This document shows, piece after piece, positions 1 to 8,209 of a stretch of 13,512 nucleotides of DNA (its first letter is position 1; each line of letters starts with the position of its first letter). The notes below the pieces were generated by a model. That model worked only from the letters and a program-made list of their open reading frames with translations, made no database searches and was not told the origin of the DNA. The DNA comes from Desulfobacterales bacterium (GTDB taxonomy: Bacteria; Desulfobacterota; Desulfobacteria; Desulfobacterales; BuS5), in the NCBI GenBank assembly GCA_016735355.1, contig JAERRQ010000198.1, positions 1 to 13,512 of the forward strand, given 5' to 3'. The translations under genes and the position numbers were made by a program.

Positions 1-158
1 ACAGCTTCTTTTTCAGGAACCAGTGTTTCGCCCAACGGTTTCTTCTCGTGGTAAAGAGATTCCAGCAGGCTGACTGCCTTAAAAAAAGAAAAACTGTAGA
101 ATTCTTGAAAAAGGGATTCTTTTATAGAAGGATACGTTCTCCGTTTCTGGGAGCCCAT
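1..158 (-). CDS. tssG: TssG, type VI secretion baseplate protein (N-terminal part, runs off the left edge)
   Basis: This gene encodes the baseplate wedge protein TssG (ImpH/VasB family), which forms a complex with TssF and TssE under the T6SS sheath in the cytoplasm. The first 53 codons are visible. They begin MGSQKRRTYPS and contain FSFFKAVSLLE followed by the KPLG segment, matching the conserved TssG N-terminus (typically FxFFQAVRLLE, then a PxG motif). The ATG lies at 158-156, inside the 3' end of tssF, so the two genes overlap by 37 bases in different frames; an AGAGG lies about 10 bases upstream of the ATG. Such overlap suggests translational coupling and matched dosage of TssF and TssG. 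The rest of the gene is outside the window, so its integrity cannot be judged. Identification is from motif and position after tssF. Confidence 0.9.
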   Translation of the reverse strand, partial: MGSQKRRTYPSIKESLFQEFYSFSFFKAVSLLESLYHEKKPLGETLVPEKEA

Positions 159-1942
159 TTTTTTAAGGCCTCTTTTTCTTGAATAGTAGTTGCAATTAAT
201 TGTGAAAATGAGTTAACCGAAACATATTGCCCTAAAAATTTTTCCAGGATGGATGCAAAGAGATATAGGCCTGTACCAACATATTTATCCTGATCAAACT
301 CTATTGTAACTTCTACCCCCCTACAAAAAGACCAGCCGATTCTTTTTGTAACATGCTTTGTTTTTAAAGATGCAATACCGTTTATCTGTTGCCTGGTCGC
401 AGGTGAATTGTCAAAATCATACAGTTTAAGCATTTCTTTTAAGGCATTTTCACCTCCATTAACTACAGACATATAGTTTAAAGACAAGTGGGAGATTAAG
501 CGCCACTGCAAATTTCCACCCATGAAAGGCCTGCGGGAAGGGGTCGGTTTGATCAGGCAATTTATTCGGGCAACAGGAGCGGCAATTTCCATATTAAAGT
601 CACCTGATGGATCTCCAAAAGAGAGTTTTGGGGGCAGATCCCGATTCGTACAGGTGACATGAATTGTTAAAATTTCAACTTCCGGATTTTTAATATTAAA
701 GTTGGTATCTGCAAAAGACAAATAAACCTCTGTACCATGATCATCCTTTTTATTTGATGCTTTGCGTTGAATATGCCAAAAAACATTATTTTTTTGTTTG
801 TGATCTTCGTCAATATGATGTCTGATTGAATAAAAAGGCTTGTATTCAAACACTTCTCCCTGTGAAGAAAGCGTAGATGCACTAACCTTGTCTATGCTGT
901 AAATTTCCGTTGTTTTTTGCCTTCTAATGTCCGGGATAATACGGTAGATGCTTTTTTTATGCTCAACCCGAACAGGTTCCGCAATACGCTTAAACAGGTT
1001 GGAGACCGGCGTTACGTTAAGACAAAAAGTATTTTTATCTATCACAATATCAGTTTTTAACGGTTTATTGAGGTATATCCGGATATCGAGAGAATCACTG
1101 AAATCCATTTTTTTAATCCTGCTCAGGCCGTTAAGATCAAAAAAAAGAAATTTTTCCGGAAAACAAAAGTATTCAAACAAAAGACGATAGCCGGGAAACG
1201 ATTGCCTGGAATAAGGAAACATGCTTTCTCCAGGATTAAAGCCCACAGCCTTAATATCACCCTGTGACAAAGGGAAGGTTGCGATTTGCCCTTTACTATC
1301 AGTCGATTCTATTTCAATATGACAGACATTATTAAACAAAAGTTCATAAAGATGGAAAACATGTTGACTCTGCCCGTTTAAAAAAAATCGGAGCATATTC
1401 CGGTCAGGCTTGGAAAAATCAAGCTGGGAAAAATTAATATTATTATATGTTTTTAGTTGTATTAGAATTGATTGTTGAGCATCTTTTATAAGATTTTTAG
1501 GGTCACGAACACTTGCTGAAACTACTTCTATCGGCCATATTCGGACGGGATAGCATGTAGTGAATTGACATGGGCTGCCATCAACAGGCTTGGAGTAAAG
1601 TGCCGAGTCAGATTCTATTGTATATCCTGATTCGGAGATATTCTGTTTTATCGGCTCGAATTTTACGATCGACATTGAAGGGATCGGATTTAGATAATGA
1701 GGGTAGATAATACTTAATAAGGATTCTGTTATTTCAGGAAAATCATCATCTATTTTTTTATGTATCCGCCCACAAATAAATGCAAAGGCCTCTATCAGCC
1801 TTTCTGTAAAAGGGTCTTCGCATTTATCAGGCTCAAGCTGCAACCGCCCTGCTATTTTAGGATATTTTCTGGCAAAGTCCGCTCCTATTTCGCGAATAAA
1901 AGTGAGTTCCTGTTCGTAATAGTTTAAAAGTTTATCATCCAT
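122..1942 (-). CDS. tssF: TssF, type VI secretion baseplate protein
   Basis: The 606-residue product is TssF (ImpG/VasA family), a baseplate wedge subunit that works with TssG, TssE and TssK where the sheath is nucleated at the inner membrane. The N-terminus MDDKLLNYYEQELTFIREIG, then FARKYPKIAGRL and DPFTERLIEAFAF, is the highly conserved family opening. The central SxIYPHYLNPIPSM segment is also typical, and the length is normal for TssF. The start at 1942 is favoured because this conserved opening begins there, although only a weak Shine-Dalgarno sequence precedes it. The gene lies 171 bases downstream of tssE, separated by a repeat-bearing hairpin, and overlaps tssG. No frameshift or missing domain is seen. 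Confidence 0.97.
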   Translation of the reverse strand: MDDKLLNYYEQELTFIREIGADFARKYPKIAGRLQLEPDKCEDPFTERLIEAFAFICGRIHKKIDDDFPEITESLLSIIYPHYLNPIPSMSIVKFEPIKQNISESGYTIESDSALYSKPVDGSPCQFTTCYPVRIWPIEVVSASVRDPKNLIKDAQQSILIQLKTYNNINFSQLDFSKPDRNMLRFFLNGQSQHVFHLYELLFNNVCHIEIESTDSKGQIATFPLSQGDIKAVGFNPGESMFPYSRQSFPGYRLLFEYFCFPEKFLFFDLNGLSRIKKMDFSDSLDIRIYLNKPLKTDIVIDKNTFCLNVTPVSNLFKRIAEPVRVEHKKSIYRIIPDIRRQKTTEIYSIDKVSASTLSSQGEVFEYKPFYSIRHHIDEDHKQKNNVFWHIQRKASNKKDDHGTEVYLSFADTNFNIKNPEVEILTIHVTCTNRDLPPKLSFGDPSGDFNMEIAAPVARINCLIKPTPSRRPFMGGNLQWRLISHLSLNYMSVVNGGENALKEMLKLYDFDNSPATRQQINGIASLKTKHVTKRIGWSFCRGVEVTIEFDQDKYVGTGLYLFASILEKFLGQYVSVNSFSQLIATTIQEKEALKKWAPRNGERILL

Positions 1943-2055
1943 CAGCTTAATTTTTCAGGAACTGTTCACGGTTACCAGTTAACGGTTTTCGGATTTTAAA
2001 TAATTTTTGGGCGGGCACTATGGGAGCCCTATGCATCATCTATTATTTTAGTGGT

Positions 2056-2112
2056 GCCTGAACGAAAATTAGAACGAAAATTAGAACGAAAATTAGCAGT
2101 TTTCATTCAGGC
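2056..2112 (-). promoter_or_regulatory. Hairpin between tssE and tssF
   Basis: The 13-nt arms at 2056-2068 (GCCTGAACGAAAA) and 2100-2112 (TTTTCATTCAGGC) are complementary with one difference. In minus-strand RNA that difference becomes a G-U pair, so the stem is continuous. It begins one base after the tssE stop codon, and most of the three-copy 12-bp repeat fills the 31-nt loop. There is no U-run after it, so it is unlikely to be an intrinsic terminator. It may be a processing or mRNA-stability element between tssE and tssF; this role is inferred. Confidence 0.55.
2060..2095. repeat. Three perfect tandem copies of a 12-bp unit
   Basis: The unit GAACGAAAATTA occurs three times without a mismatch at 2060-2071, 2072-2083 and 2084-2095. 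It lies in the tssE-tssF gap, just after the tssE stop in transcription order. The array forms one arm and the loop of the hairpin described separately. Confidence 0.95.
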
Positions 2113-2113
2113 G

Positions 2114-2590
2114 CTATTTAGCAATAATATACTTCCTTTTATTTGCATCAAAAATTGTGTCAAAAACTACTGACTCTGTTTCAGATTCCATAGCAAGCAA
2201 ACCGGAAATCCTGAACCTGAGCTTCCGGTCAACCTGGGAAGATGTTTCAAACCGGACAGTTACATTTTTCAATCTTGGCTCAAAAAGGATAATAGCCTTT
2301 TCAATATCATGGCGTAACCTCTGTTTTACAAAAGAGCTGTTAGAATTTTCAGCAGTATAATCTCTTAAACCATATACAAAAAGTGAATTGTTAAGTTCGG
2401 TAAAAGAGATCGGCGGAAGCAATATTTGCTGTCTTGTGTTAAGAAGATTTTCCAGGTCCCTTATTAATAAGGCTTTTATCTGTTTTATACTGAGTAGACG
2501 ATACGGAACAGGCTCATGGGTAATATCAGGTTCGTTGTCAATAAGCCTGTTCAGGATTGAGGTCTGAACATTGGATTTATTATATTCCAT
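2114..2590 (-). CDS. tssE: TssE, type VI secretion baseplate protein (gp25-like)
   Basis: The 158-residue product is TssE, homologous to phage T4 gp25, a baseplate wedge component that helps start sheath polymerisation. The middle of the protein carries the gp25/lysozyme-fold signature: IRDLENLLNTRQQ (about residues 43-55), then NSLFVYGLRDYT (about 68-79), and FEPRLKNVTV near residue 105. Length and motif order fit the family. It starts 17 bases after the hcp stop, with only a poor ribosome-binding site, so it may be translated by coupling to hcp. Position between hcp and tssF is a common T6SS order. Confidence 0.95.
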   Translation of the reverse strand: MEYNKSNVQTSILNRLIDNEPDITHEPVPYRLLSIKQIKALLIRDLENLLNTRQQILLPPISFTELNNSLFVYGLRDYTAENSNSSFVKQRLRHDIEKAIILFEPRLKNVTVRFETSSQVDRKLRFRISGLLAMESETESVVFDTIFDANKRKYIIAK

Positions 2591-2607
2591 CCTGTTTAAC
2601 AGATCTG

Positions 2608-3105
2608 CTAAACTTTAATATTTTTTTCAAGATCCCAGCCGGCTGCAACATTACCGCCGCCGCTGCCATCCGCCCGTTTTTGCTGGGTATATGTCCACTC
2701 AATTTTACCGTAATTGATAGAGACCTCTTCCATCGGCAGGGGTTCGCCGCCTTGTGAAGAACCGCCCGGCTGCCATGAACTGATAATACAATCAGTTAAT
2801 TTTATCTCCATATATTTCAGTTTATCACCTCCTGCCCGGCATAGCTCAAAAATTATCTCTGAGATATGCGTGCCATCGGCACATGCCACCGCTATTTTGG
2901 GCGATGCTTTATCAAGCGCCTTTACAATAGAAAAATTCTGAAAATCAGCACGTTCGGCAGAGGCACCGCCTCCGCTGCTTGCTGATGCTGACGCTGTTTG
3001 AGAAATTCCCATGCTAAAAGATAAAACCTCTATCCAATCCGTATGTGCATCATCCGAACTTTCTCCCGGTATACCGTCAACACTTAAAAATGCATCAAAT
3101 GCCAT
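2608..3105 (-). CDS. hcp: Hcp, type VI secretion tube protein
   Basis: The 165-residue product is Hcp, which assembles as hexameric rings into the inner tube expelled by sheath contraction. It can also chaperone effectors. The sequence starts MAFDAFLSVDGIPGES and contains DWIEVLSFSMGISQ, a Gly/Ser/Ala-rich loop (about residues 40-48), DFQNFSIVKALDKASPKI and the C-terminal GWDLEKNIKV, all standard for the Hcp1 family. A strong AAGGAGG site lies a few bases before the ATG, better than those of tssE and tssF, in line with the high amounts of Hcp needed. It lies between tssC and tssE in the same orientation. No C-terminal effector extension is present. Confidence 0.97.
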   Translation of the reverse strand: MAFDAFLSVDGIPGESSDDAHTDWIEVLSFSMGISQTASASASSGGGASAERADFQNFSIVKALDKASPKIAVACADGTHISEIIFELCRAGGDKLKYMEIKLTDCIISSWQPGGSSQGGEPLPMEEVSINYGKIEWTYTQQKRADGSGGGNVAAGWDLEKNIKV

Positions 3106-3213
3106 GATTTTTCCTCCTTTTATTAAATGTATAGTGAAATGTTAATACCCTATAAATTTCCATCTGAATGAAATTACTGCGTTATCGGTTGTCAGAATAT
3201 TATAATACGCATT

Positions 3214-4710
3214 TTATCCATTTGCAGGGGGCGGCAGTTCAGCAACAAGTCTTAATGAAACTGTAAGTTCATCAAGCTGGTAATGTGGTTTTAAAAAGGC
3301 AACAGCTCTGTAAGCGCCTGGCTTGCCGGGAATTTCAGTTACATCAATCCTTGCAGCCCTTAAGGGAAATCTTGCTTTCATTTCCTGTCCGGCATCATCG
3401 TCCAAAAGAACATAATTGCTGATCCAGCGGTTCAAAAAATCCTCGGCATTTTTTCTGGTCATAAAACTGCCGACCTTATCCCTCATAATAGATTTTAAAT
3501 AATGGGCAAATCTCGAAATGGCCAGAATATACTGCAACTGGGAAGAGAGCCTTGCATTGGCATTGGCAAAGTCAGTATCATAAATCTTGGCCTTATTTGT
3601 TGTTTGAGTACTGAAAAAAGCCGCATAATCAGTCCCCTTGCAATGGATCAAAGGAATAAAGCCCAGATCGGCCAACTCCTTTTCCCTTCTGTCGGTAATG
3701 GCTATTTCGGTAGGACATTTTAGCGCAACATCACCTTCATCAGTATTAAAGGTATGAACAGGCAGGCCCTCCACAAGGCCTCCGCCTTCAACTCCTCTAA
3801 TGGCAGCGCACCAACGATATTTGGCAAAGGCATCCGTCAAACGGCAGCCAAGAGCATAAGCGGCATTTCCCCAGAGATATTTACTGGAGTCAGTGCCATC
3901 GACATCTTCTTCAAAGTCAAAAGATTCCACCGGGATATTATCCTTGCCATAGGGAAGCCGCATAAGAGTATGCGGAATCGTCAGCGCTACATACCTGGAG
4001 TCTTCCGAATTTCTGAATGATTTCCATTTGGCATAATCTACACTTTGAAAAATTTTGGCCAGATCACGGGGGCCTGATAGTTCGGCAAAGCTTTCCCATC
4101 CAAATAATTCTGAAGATGCTGCAGAAATAAAGGGCGCATGCGCCGCTGCCGCAACCTGGGATATTTTTTCAAGAAGTGCCAAATCCTGCGGGTGATTACT
4201 GAATTCAAAATCTCCAATCAAAGCACCATAGGCAGCACCTCCGAACATACCGAATTCTTCTTCGTAAACCTTTTTAAATAGGGCTGACTGATCAAATTCA
4301 GTGGCCTTTTCCATATCTTTAAGGAGGTCTTTTTTGGAAACATTCAAGACTCTGACCTTCATATGTTCTCCAGTTTCACTATTATTGACAAGATAGTGCA
4401 ATCCTCTCCATGAGCTCTCAATATTTTGAAAATCAGTATGGTGCATTACTTCATTCAGTTGTTTGGAAATTAGTTGGTCAATCTGGCTAATCCTGGTATT
4501 AATCATGGCTTCAGTATCTTTTGAAACAACAATTTCCCCTTCCATAATCTGCCCGACAAATTCGCCAATAATATCCTTTGCCCGTTCTTTTTGATCTTCC
4601 TCGCGCGCTAATCGGCCGTCTGCAATGATTTGCTCTAAAATACTTTTTTCTTCTTGAGTCTCTTCAGCCTGAACCGATTCTGCCTGTTCAAGTTGTTCTT
4701 TTTCACTCAT
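3214..4710 (-). CDS. tssC: TssC, type VI secretion large sheath subunit
   Basis: The 498-residue product is TssC (VipB/ImpC family), the larger sheath protein. With TssB it forms the contractile sheath around the Hcp tube. A charged, Glu/Gln-rich N-terminal segment of about 55 residues precedes the conserved body. Family landmarks include SSWRGLHYLV (about residues 99-108), FGALIGDFEF-like YGALIGDFEF, LRLPYG, WGNAAYALG, FIPLIHCKGTDYAAFFS and the C-terminal ARFPLRAARIDVTEIPGKPGAY with FLKPHYQLDEL. Length and order are normal. It lies 36 bases after tssB, consistent with co-translation at matched levels. The last 100 bases before hcp hold no gene. Confidence 0.98.
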   Translation of the reverse strand: MSEKEQLEQAESVQAEETQEEKSILEQIIADGRLAREEDQKERAKDIIGEFVGQIMEGEIVVSKDTEAMINTRISQIDQLISKQLNEVMHHTDFQNIESSWRGLHYLVNNSETGEHMKVRVLNVSKKDLLKDMEKATEFDQSALFKKVYEEEFGMFGGAAYGALIGDFEFSNHPQDLALLEKISQVAAAAHAPFISAASSELFGWESFAELSGPRDLAKIFQSVDYAKWKSFRNSEDSRYVALTIPHTLMRLPYGKDNIPVESFDFEEDVDGTDSSKYLWGNAAYALGCRLTDAFAKYRWCAAIRGVEGGGLVEGLPVHTFNTDEGDVALKCPTEIAITDRREKELADLGFIPLIHCKGTDYAAFFSTQTTNKAKIYDTDFANANARLSSQLQYILAISRFAHYLKSIMRDKVGSFMTRKNAEDFLNRWISNYVLLDDDAGQEMKARFPLRAARIDVTEIPGKPGAYRAVAFLKPHYQLDELTVSLRLVAELPPPANG

Positions 4711-4746
4711 GCGATTTTCTCCTTATCAATCAGTATTTTCTTTATT

Positions 4747-5253
4747 TCAGGATTGCTCCGTCCCGGCCTCTTTAGCAAGTTTTTCCAAAGAGTCCGTGCT
4801 GGTAACAACATCCTGAAGCAATTCATCCAGTTTATCATTCCCATCAAGTTTATTTAGAAGCTCAGAAAGTTTTTTCCTTGCCTCAACCAGTTTCCTGATA
4901 GGAGTTATTTGATCCGCAACACGTTCAGGATGAAAATCATCCATAGATTTAAAACGTAATTCTACTGCTATTTTGCTGTCATCATCAGCTAATTTATTAT
5001 CGACTTTGAATGCTACTCTTGGTTTTATACCCTCAAGCACATTATTAAAATTGTCACGATCTATCTCAATAAATTTTCTTTCTTTTATTTTTGGAAGGGG
5101 TTCATCCGGTTTGCCTGACAAATCACCCATCACGCCGACCACAAAAGGAATCTCTTTCATCTCAATTGCATCACCTATCTCAACGTCATAGGTAATTTGA
5201 ACCCTGGGCGCTCGTACTCTATCAAGGGTATGCTGTAAGCTTTCCTTTGCCAT
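4747..5253 (-). CDS. tssB: TssB, type VI secretion small sheath subunit
   Basis: The 168-residue product is TssB (VipA/ImpB family), which pairs with TssC to build the contractile sheath and provides the region recognised by ClpV in many systems. The conserved parts are VQITYDVEIGDA (about residues 18-29), ELPFVVGVMGDLSG-like EIPFVVGVMGDLSG (about 34-47), KERKFIEIDRDNFN and MDDFHPERVADQ (about 108-119). The C-terminus is helical and charged. A strong AAGGAGGAG ribosome-binding site precedes the ATG. It is separated from tssA by 370 bases that carry repeats, so tssB may have its own promoter, though no convincing one could be read. Confidence 0.98.
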   Translation of the reverse strand: MAKESLQHTLDRVRAPRVQITYDVEIGDAIEMKEIPFVVGVMGDLSGKPDEPLPKIKERKFIEIDRDNFNNVLEGIKPRVAFKVDNKLADDDSKIAVELRFKSMDDFHPERVADQITPIRKLVEARKKLSELLNKLDGNDKLDELLQDVVTSTDSLEKLAKEAGTEQS

Positions 5254-5376
5254 AAACTCTCCTCCTTATTAATAAATCATACAAGCCTATATAATTTAAA
5301 TATAAATTAAGTGCATCCTTCATTTGCCGGTTTACACTTTTTCGCCGCTTTCTGAGACTAAGGCCAATGTATAGTT

Positions 5377-5410
5377 ATTAGCTATTAGCTATTAGCTGTT
5401 AGGTATTAGC
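5377..5410. repeat. Heptad tandem repeat (ATTAGCT-type), left half
   Basis: Three exact copies of ATTAGCT (5377-5397) are followed by the variants GTTAGGT and ATTAGC(g). The run faces an imperfect inverted counterpart at 5434-5468. It lies in the 370-base gap between tssA and tssB. Confidence 0.85.
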
Positions 5411-5468
5411 GAAAGGCCTAAAGAATACAAGATGTTAAGCTAAACGCCAACAGCTAATGGCTAACAGC
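5388..5468. repeat. Inverted repeat built from heptads between tssA and tssB
   Basis: GCTATTAGCTGTTAG at 5388-5402 is nearly complementary to CAACAGCTAATGGC at 5448-5461, and GCTGTTAG (5395-5402) is exactly complementary to CTAACAGC (5461-5468). Read on the minus strand, the right half is also a run of heptads (GTTAGCC, ATTAGCT, GTTGGCG, TTTAGCT). The region can therefore fold into a long hairpin. It resembles a dispersed intergenic repeat; a function in T6SS expression is not shown. Confidence 0.6.
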
Positions 5469-5623
5469 AATTGTCGCTCCTTCGGAGGTCGACTAATAAT
5501 AAAAAGTACAAACTACTTTTGGGCGTTTTGAAGGATGCCAAATTAAGCTTTATTTACTTGTAACATTTCCAGGTTATTAATTCCAATAAATTAAAGACAA
5601 ATCAAAACTTGTTAAAAAATATT

Positions 5624-7006
5624 CTATTTTTTGCAGTTGATTGCTTTGGTTATATCTATTGAACAAAGCCTTTGAAAAAGCTGATTTGCTCTGCCGATAT
5701 CGTCATTGGTAGGTTCCCCGGAAGTCAGGCATTGATACAAGGCATCCAATACTTCGCCAATCCAGATCGGGGATTCCCAACGTTCTAATTGTAATTCTTC
5801 AATAGTGGCAGAAAGTTTTTCCACAATTGGCCTGGCTAAATCAGGTCTTTCAGCTTTTAAACATATTTTTGCCATACAAAGAAGGTATCTGTTTTTTTCT
5901 CGCACGGACGGAGCACTGCAATAAGCGGATAGAAGCAGATCCAATGATTTATTAATGCCGGAAGCTTTTAGAATATCACCGGCCTTTTTCCAAACGGATT
6001 TTTCCTGGACGCCTGAATCTGAATGCCTGTATGCCGGAAGCGGAATAGCCGCCATGGTTAAAATTTTGTCCTGTTGATTAACAAAAAGCTCTTCCACTTT
6101 GGTATTATTATTTATATCTGTGTTTGAAGCATGAGTCTCTTCGGTTTGTGAACCAGACTCCGGGCCGGAGTCTGAGGCGGACTCTAAATCAGGCTCTGGA
6201 TCAATATCAGGTTCTTTTATTTTTTTTTCCTGAAAAATTTTGTTTATAATTTGATTGCAATCTTCAATGGCTTTTTTTAGTTCCGCCAGCCTGGGGGCAT
6301 GGGAACCGAATTTTTTATCCACTATTTCATCGAGTTGTTTAAATACTTCAACAGACTCAAGCAGGTTCTTTGCAAGATCCTGGTAAAAGGATTTAGATGA
6401 TCCGGCAACCGCTGCATCAAAATTTTCGGCAGTTAATTTGCCCTCCGCAATCAATTGATCACGGGATTTTTTTTTGCTGTCATCCACATCCCCATACTTA
6501 TTGCGCATATCTGCTTCGTAGCCGACCTGACGTGATTCATGCCATTTAAACCAGGAGTAACCGGCAGTTACATTTTTATCGGTAATCGGAATTCCCTGGA
6601 TAGCAACCGATAGTCTATTGTTGATAAATTCCAGCGGTCCGGCCCTGTAGTCTAAGTCATCATCTTCTATCAAAGGATAAAGATGATCCCAAAAATTGGT
6701 TAAAAAAGCAGTAATAATTTTTAAACCTGTTATAAGCCCCTTAAATCCATCCGTTTGGATTAATCCCTCTGTAAGCCAGGCTGCAATCTGCAAGTCTTTA
6801 GTTCTTTGCGATAGCGCTTCAACGGCTATTGATATAACTTTATTCCAATCTGCTTGCTTAACATCAGTTACCCAGTCACCTTGCTCAAGCAGGTCATCTG
6901 ATCTTCTTGCTTCCTTTAATTGATCAAAAACAGCATCATATCGAAGATCTTCGCCGGCCGGCTTGTTTTCTGAAATAGGTGTTAAAACAGGATCAATCTC
7001 AATCAT
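5624..7006 (-). CDS. tssA: TssA, type VI secretion sheath-assembly protein (ImpA N-terminal domain)
   Basis: The product of about 460 residues is a TssA protein, which organises baseplate and sheath polymerisation. The N-terminal ImpA domain is clear: LTPISENKPAGEDLRYD, then FDQLKEARRSDD, a helical part with AAWLTEGLIQ and the FWDHLYPLIEDDDLDYRAGPLEFIN segment (about residues 105-130). A low-complexity acidic stretch (EPDIDPEPDLESASDSGPES) links it to a C-terminal helical domain with an MAAIPLPAYRHSD opening, similar to VasJ-type C-termini. The ATG at 7006 is preferred because family members usually start shortly before this point. TTG at 7018 and GTG at 7015 are in-frame alternatives, and none has a good ribosome-binding site. 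It is the first gene of the T6SS run in this window. Confidence 0.93.
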   Translation of the reverse strand: MIEIDPVLTPISENKPAGEDLRYDAVFDQLKEARRSDDLLEQGDWVTDVKQADWNKVISIAVEALSQRTKDLQIAAWLTEGLIQTDGFKGLITGLKIITAFLTNFWDHLYPLIEDDDLDYRAGPLEFINNRLSVAIQGIPITDKNVTAGYSWFKWHESRQVGYEADMRNKYGDVDDSKKKSRDQLIAEGKLTAENFDAAVAGSSKSFYQDLAKNLLESVEVFKQLDEIVDKKFGSHAPRLAELKKAIEDCNQIINKIFQEKKIKEPDIDPEPDLESASDSGPESGSQTEETHASNTDINNNTKVEELFVNQQDKILTMAAIPLPAYRHSDSGVQEKSVWKKAGDILKASGINKSLDLLLSAYCSAPSVREKNRYLLCMAKICLKAERPDLARPIVEKLSATIEELQLERWESPIWIGEVLDALYQCLTSGEPTNDDIGRANQLFQRLCSIDITKAINCKK

Positions 7007-7018
7007 TTGTTGCACCAA

Positions 7019-7755
7019 TTCGGTTAATGTTCCATTAATTGAGTGTTTGCGGAAATGCTGAAAAATCTCTTGTTTTTTGACAGGAGTTAAAGAATAATGC
7101 TCTATACGTAGTTGCTTTGAATATATTTAAGCTTGACACTTAATTAATTTTAAATACATGCTTTTTGCGGAAAAGCAAGGTTTTTCTTGAGTAAGGATAC
7201 TATTCCGCTCCTTTATCGTGTTCCCTTCCCTTTTCTTCCCTATCACCTCGGCTATCATCTAACCCAACCAGTTCTTGCGTGTGGTGCCCAACCGGGAGCC
7301 GGTCTCAACATTTGCCTGACACGGTTGATGACAACAATACCTTGCATCTCACGCGCTCTTCGTATTGCATCTGTACTTTCATCCATCGGATGGCCATCAT
7401 TGTCTTGTCTTCGGGATCCATGCGAGGATCTGTCTTCCATAGAAAAGGGGACCAAAGAAAAACAATGCGCGATGCTGTGGCCCGGCAGGCTCTAAGAAGC
7501 AGTAAAGGAGTATATTATCCAACTTCAATTATTTCATTTAGATTTTTATACATCCTGTCGATCCTCATCACTGTGAAATATGTTGCCCTGATTATTTCCT
7601 CGTGAAAGGACATGATAATATGCCCCTTCAAATGCTATTCTCAGTTGTCGCGCCATGTATTCAATTTATAAAGTCTATTTTGAGTTGTTAAACTTTATTA
7701 TAATAATCAAGGTTTGCCCCCAAATACACGCTGATCTGTCAAGCATTTATTGGGC
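7019..7755. other. Gene-free stretch with a GC-rich island
   Basis: No reading frame here has recognisable protein features. About 7190-7500 is clearly richer in G and C than its neighbours (one 60-base line counts 35 G+C) and is open in several frames on both strands, as expected from composition alone. The flanks are AT-rich. A hairpin formed by GCTTTTTG and GGAAAAGC lies near 7160. The island may be a remnant of an inserted element, but I cannot assign it. Confidence 0.4.
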
Positions 7756-7784
7756 TTGACTATCACTTTTTAATGCTAAATAAT
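7756..7784 (+). promoter_or_regulatory. Putative sigma-70 promoter for the XRE-mazEF locus
   Basis: TTGACT at 7756-7761 and AATAAT at 7779-7784 are separated by 17 bases. Each box matches the consensus at five of six positions. It lies about 50 bases before the ATG of the XRE regulator, in the same direction. Confidence 0.55.
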
Positions 7785-7833
7785 AGGCGTTCATTAATAA
7801 ATTTGTTAACATCTGATATTTTTAGGTGATCAA

Positions 7834-8181
7834 ATGGCTATTGGAGATAGGATTTTACAGCTAAGAAAGGAAAAGGGCTGGAGTCAGCAGCATCTTGCCA
7901 AATAGATAGGGACCAGTGGTCCCATTATCGGCAGATATGAAAGAGGAGAGATGGTGCCATCTGTAGAGGTGGCAAAAAAACTGGCAAACGCCTTTAGTAT
8001 TACTCTGGATTATCTGGTTGATGATACAGGGAAAGTAACGGATATCAAGGACAAGGCCACACTCCATAGGTTGATTGAGATTGAAGGGTTAGGGCAGGAA
8101 GAGAAACAAACGGTTTTACATGTGATAGACAGCCTTATAAGAAACGCCAAGGCAAGAAAAACATACGCGGTTCAAGGATGA
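7834..8181 (+). pseudogene. XRE-family HTH regulator interrupted by an in-frame TAG
   Basis: Read through the TAG at codon 24 (7903-7905), the frame gives a 115-codon XRE-type repressor. MAIGDRILQLRKEKGWSQQ makes helices 1 and 2, GTSGPIIGRYERG the recognition region, and VEVAKKLANAFSITLDYLVDD the end of the fold. A C-terminal helix follows (EIEGLGQEEKQTVLHVIDSL). AGGTGA precedes the ATG, and a promoter-like sequence lies upstream. The stop replaces what is usually a Lys, Gln or Glu codon between helices 2 and 3. Restart at ATG 7951, preceded by AGAGGAG at short spacing, would yield 76 residues lacking the first half of the HTH. It ends just before mazE and probably once controlled the toxin-antitoxin genes. 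A recent nonsense mutation is the simplest reading; suppression or pyrrolysine insertion cannot be excluded. Confidence 0.75.
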
Positions 8182-8209
8182 TGCCCTTAATGGAAAAGGA
8201 GCCATGAAC

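Larger units (their letters stand above)
5254..5623. other. 370-base gap between tssA and tssB without a gene
   Basis: No coding region is supported here. It holds the heptad inverted repeat and, at about 5474-5494, a short hairpin of CTCC and GGAG around a TTC loop. The side next to tssB is AT-rich. No clear sigma-70 or sigma-54 promoter was found for tssB. Confidence 0.6.

Noticed and set aside
5280..5340. Sigma-54 promoter for tssB
   Set aside because: GG and GC pairs occur (GGCAAATGAAGGATGC) but with 12 bases between them instead of 10.
5377..5468. Possible CRISPR array
   Set aside because: Units are only seven bases, directly adjacent and without unique spacers, and no cas gene is present.
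7187..7605. Overlapping frames of 66 to 108 codons on both strands
   Set aside because: None has recognisable motifs; they follow from the GC-rich composition.
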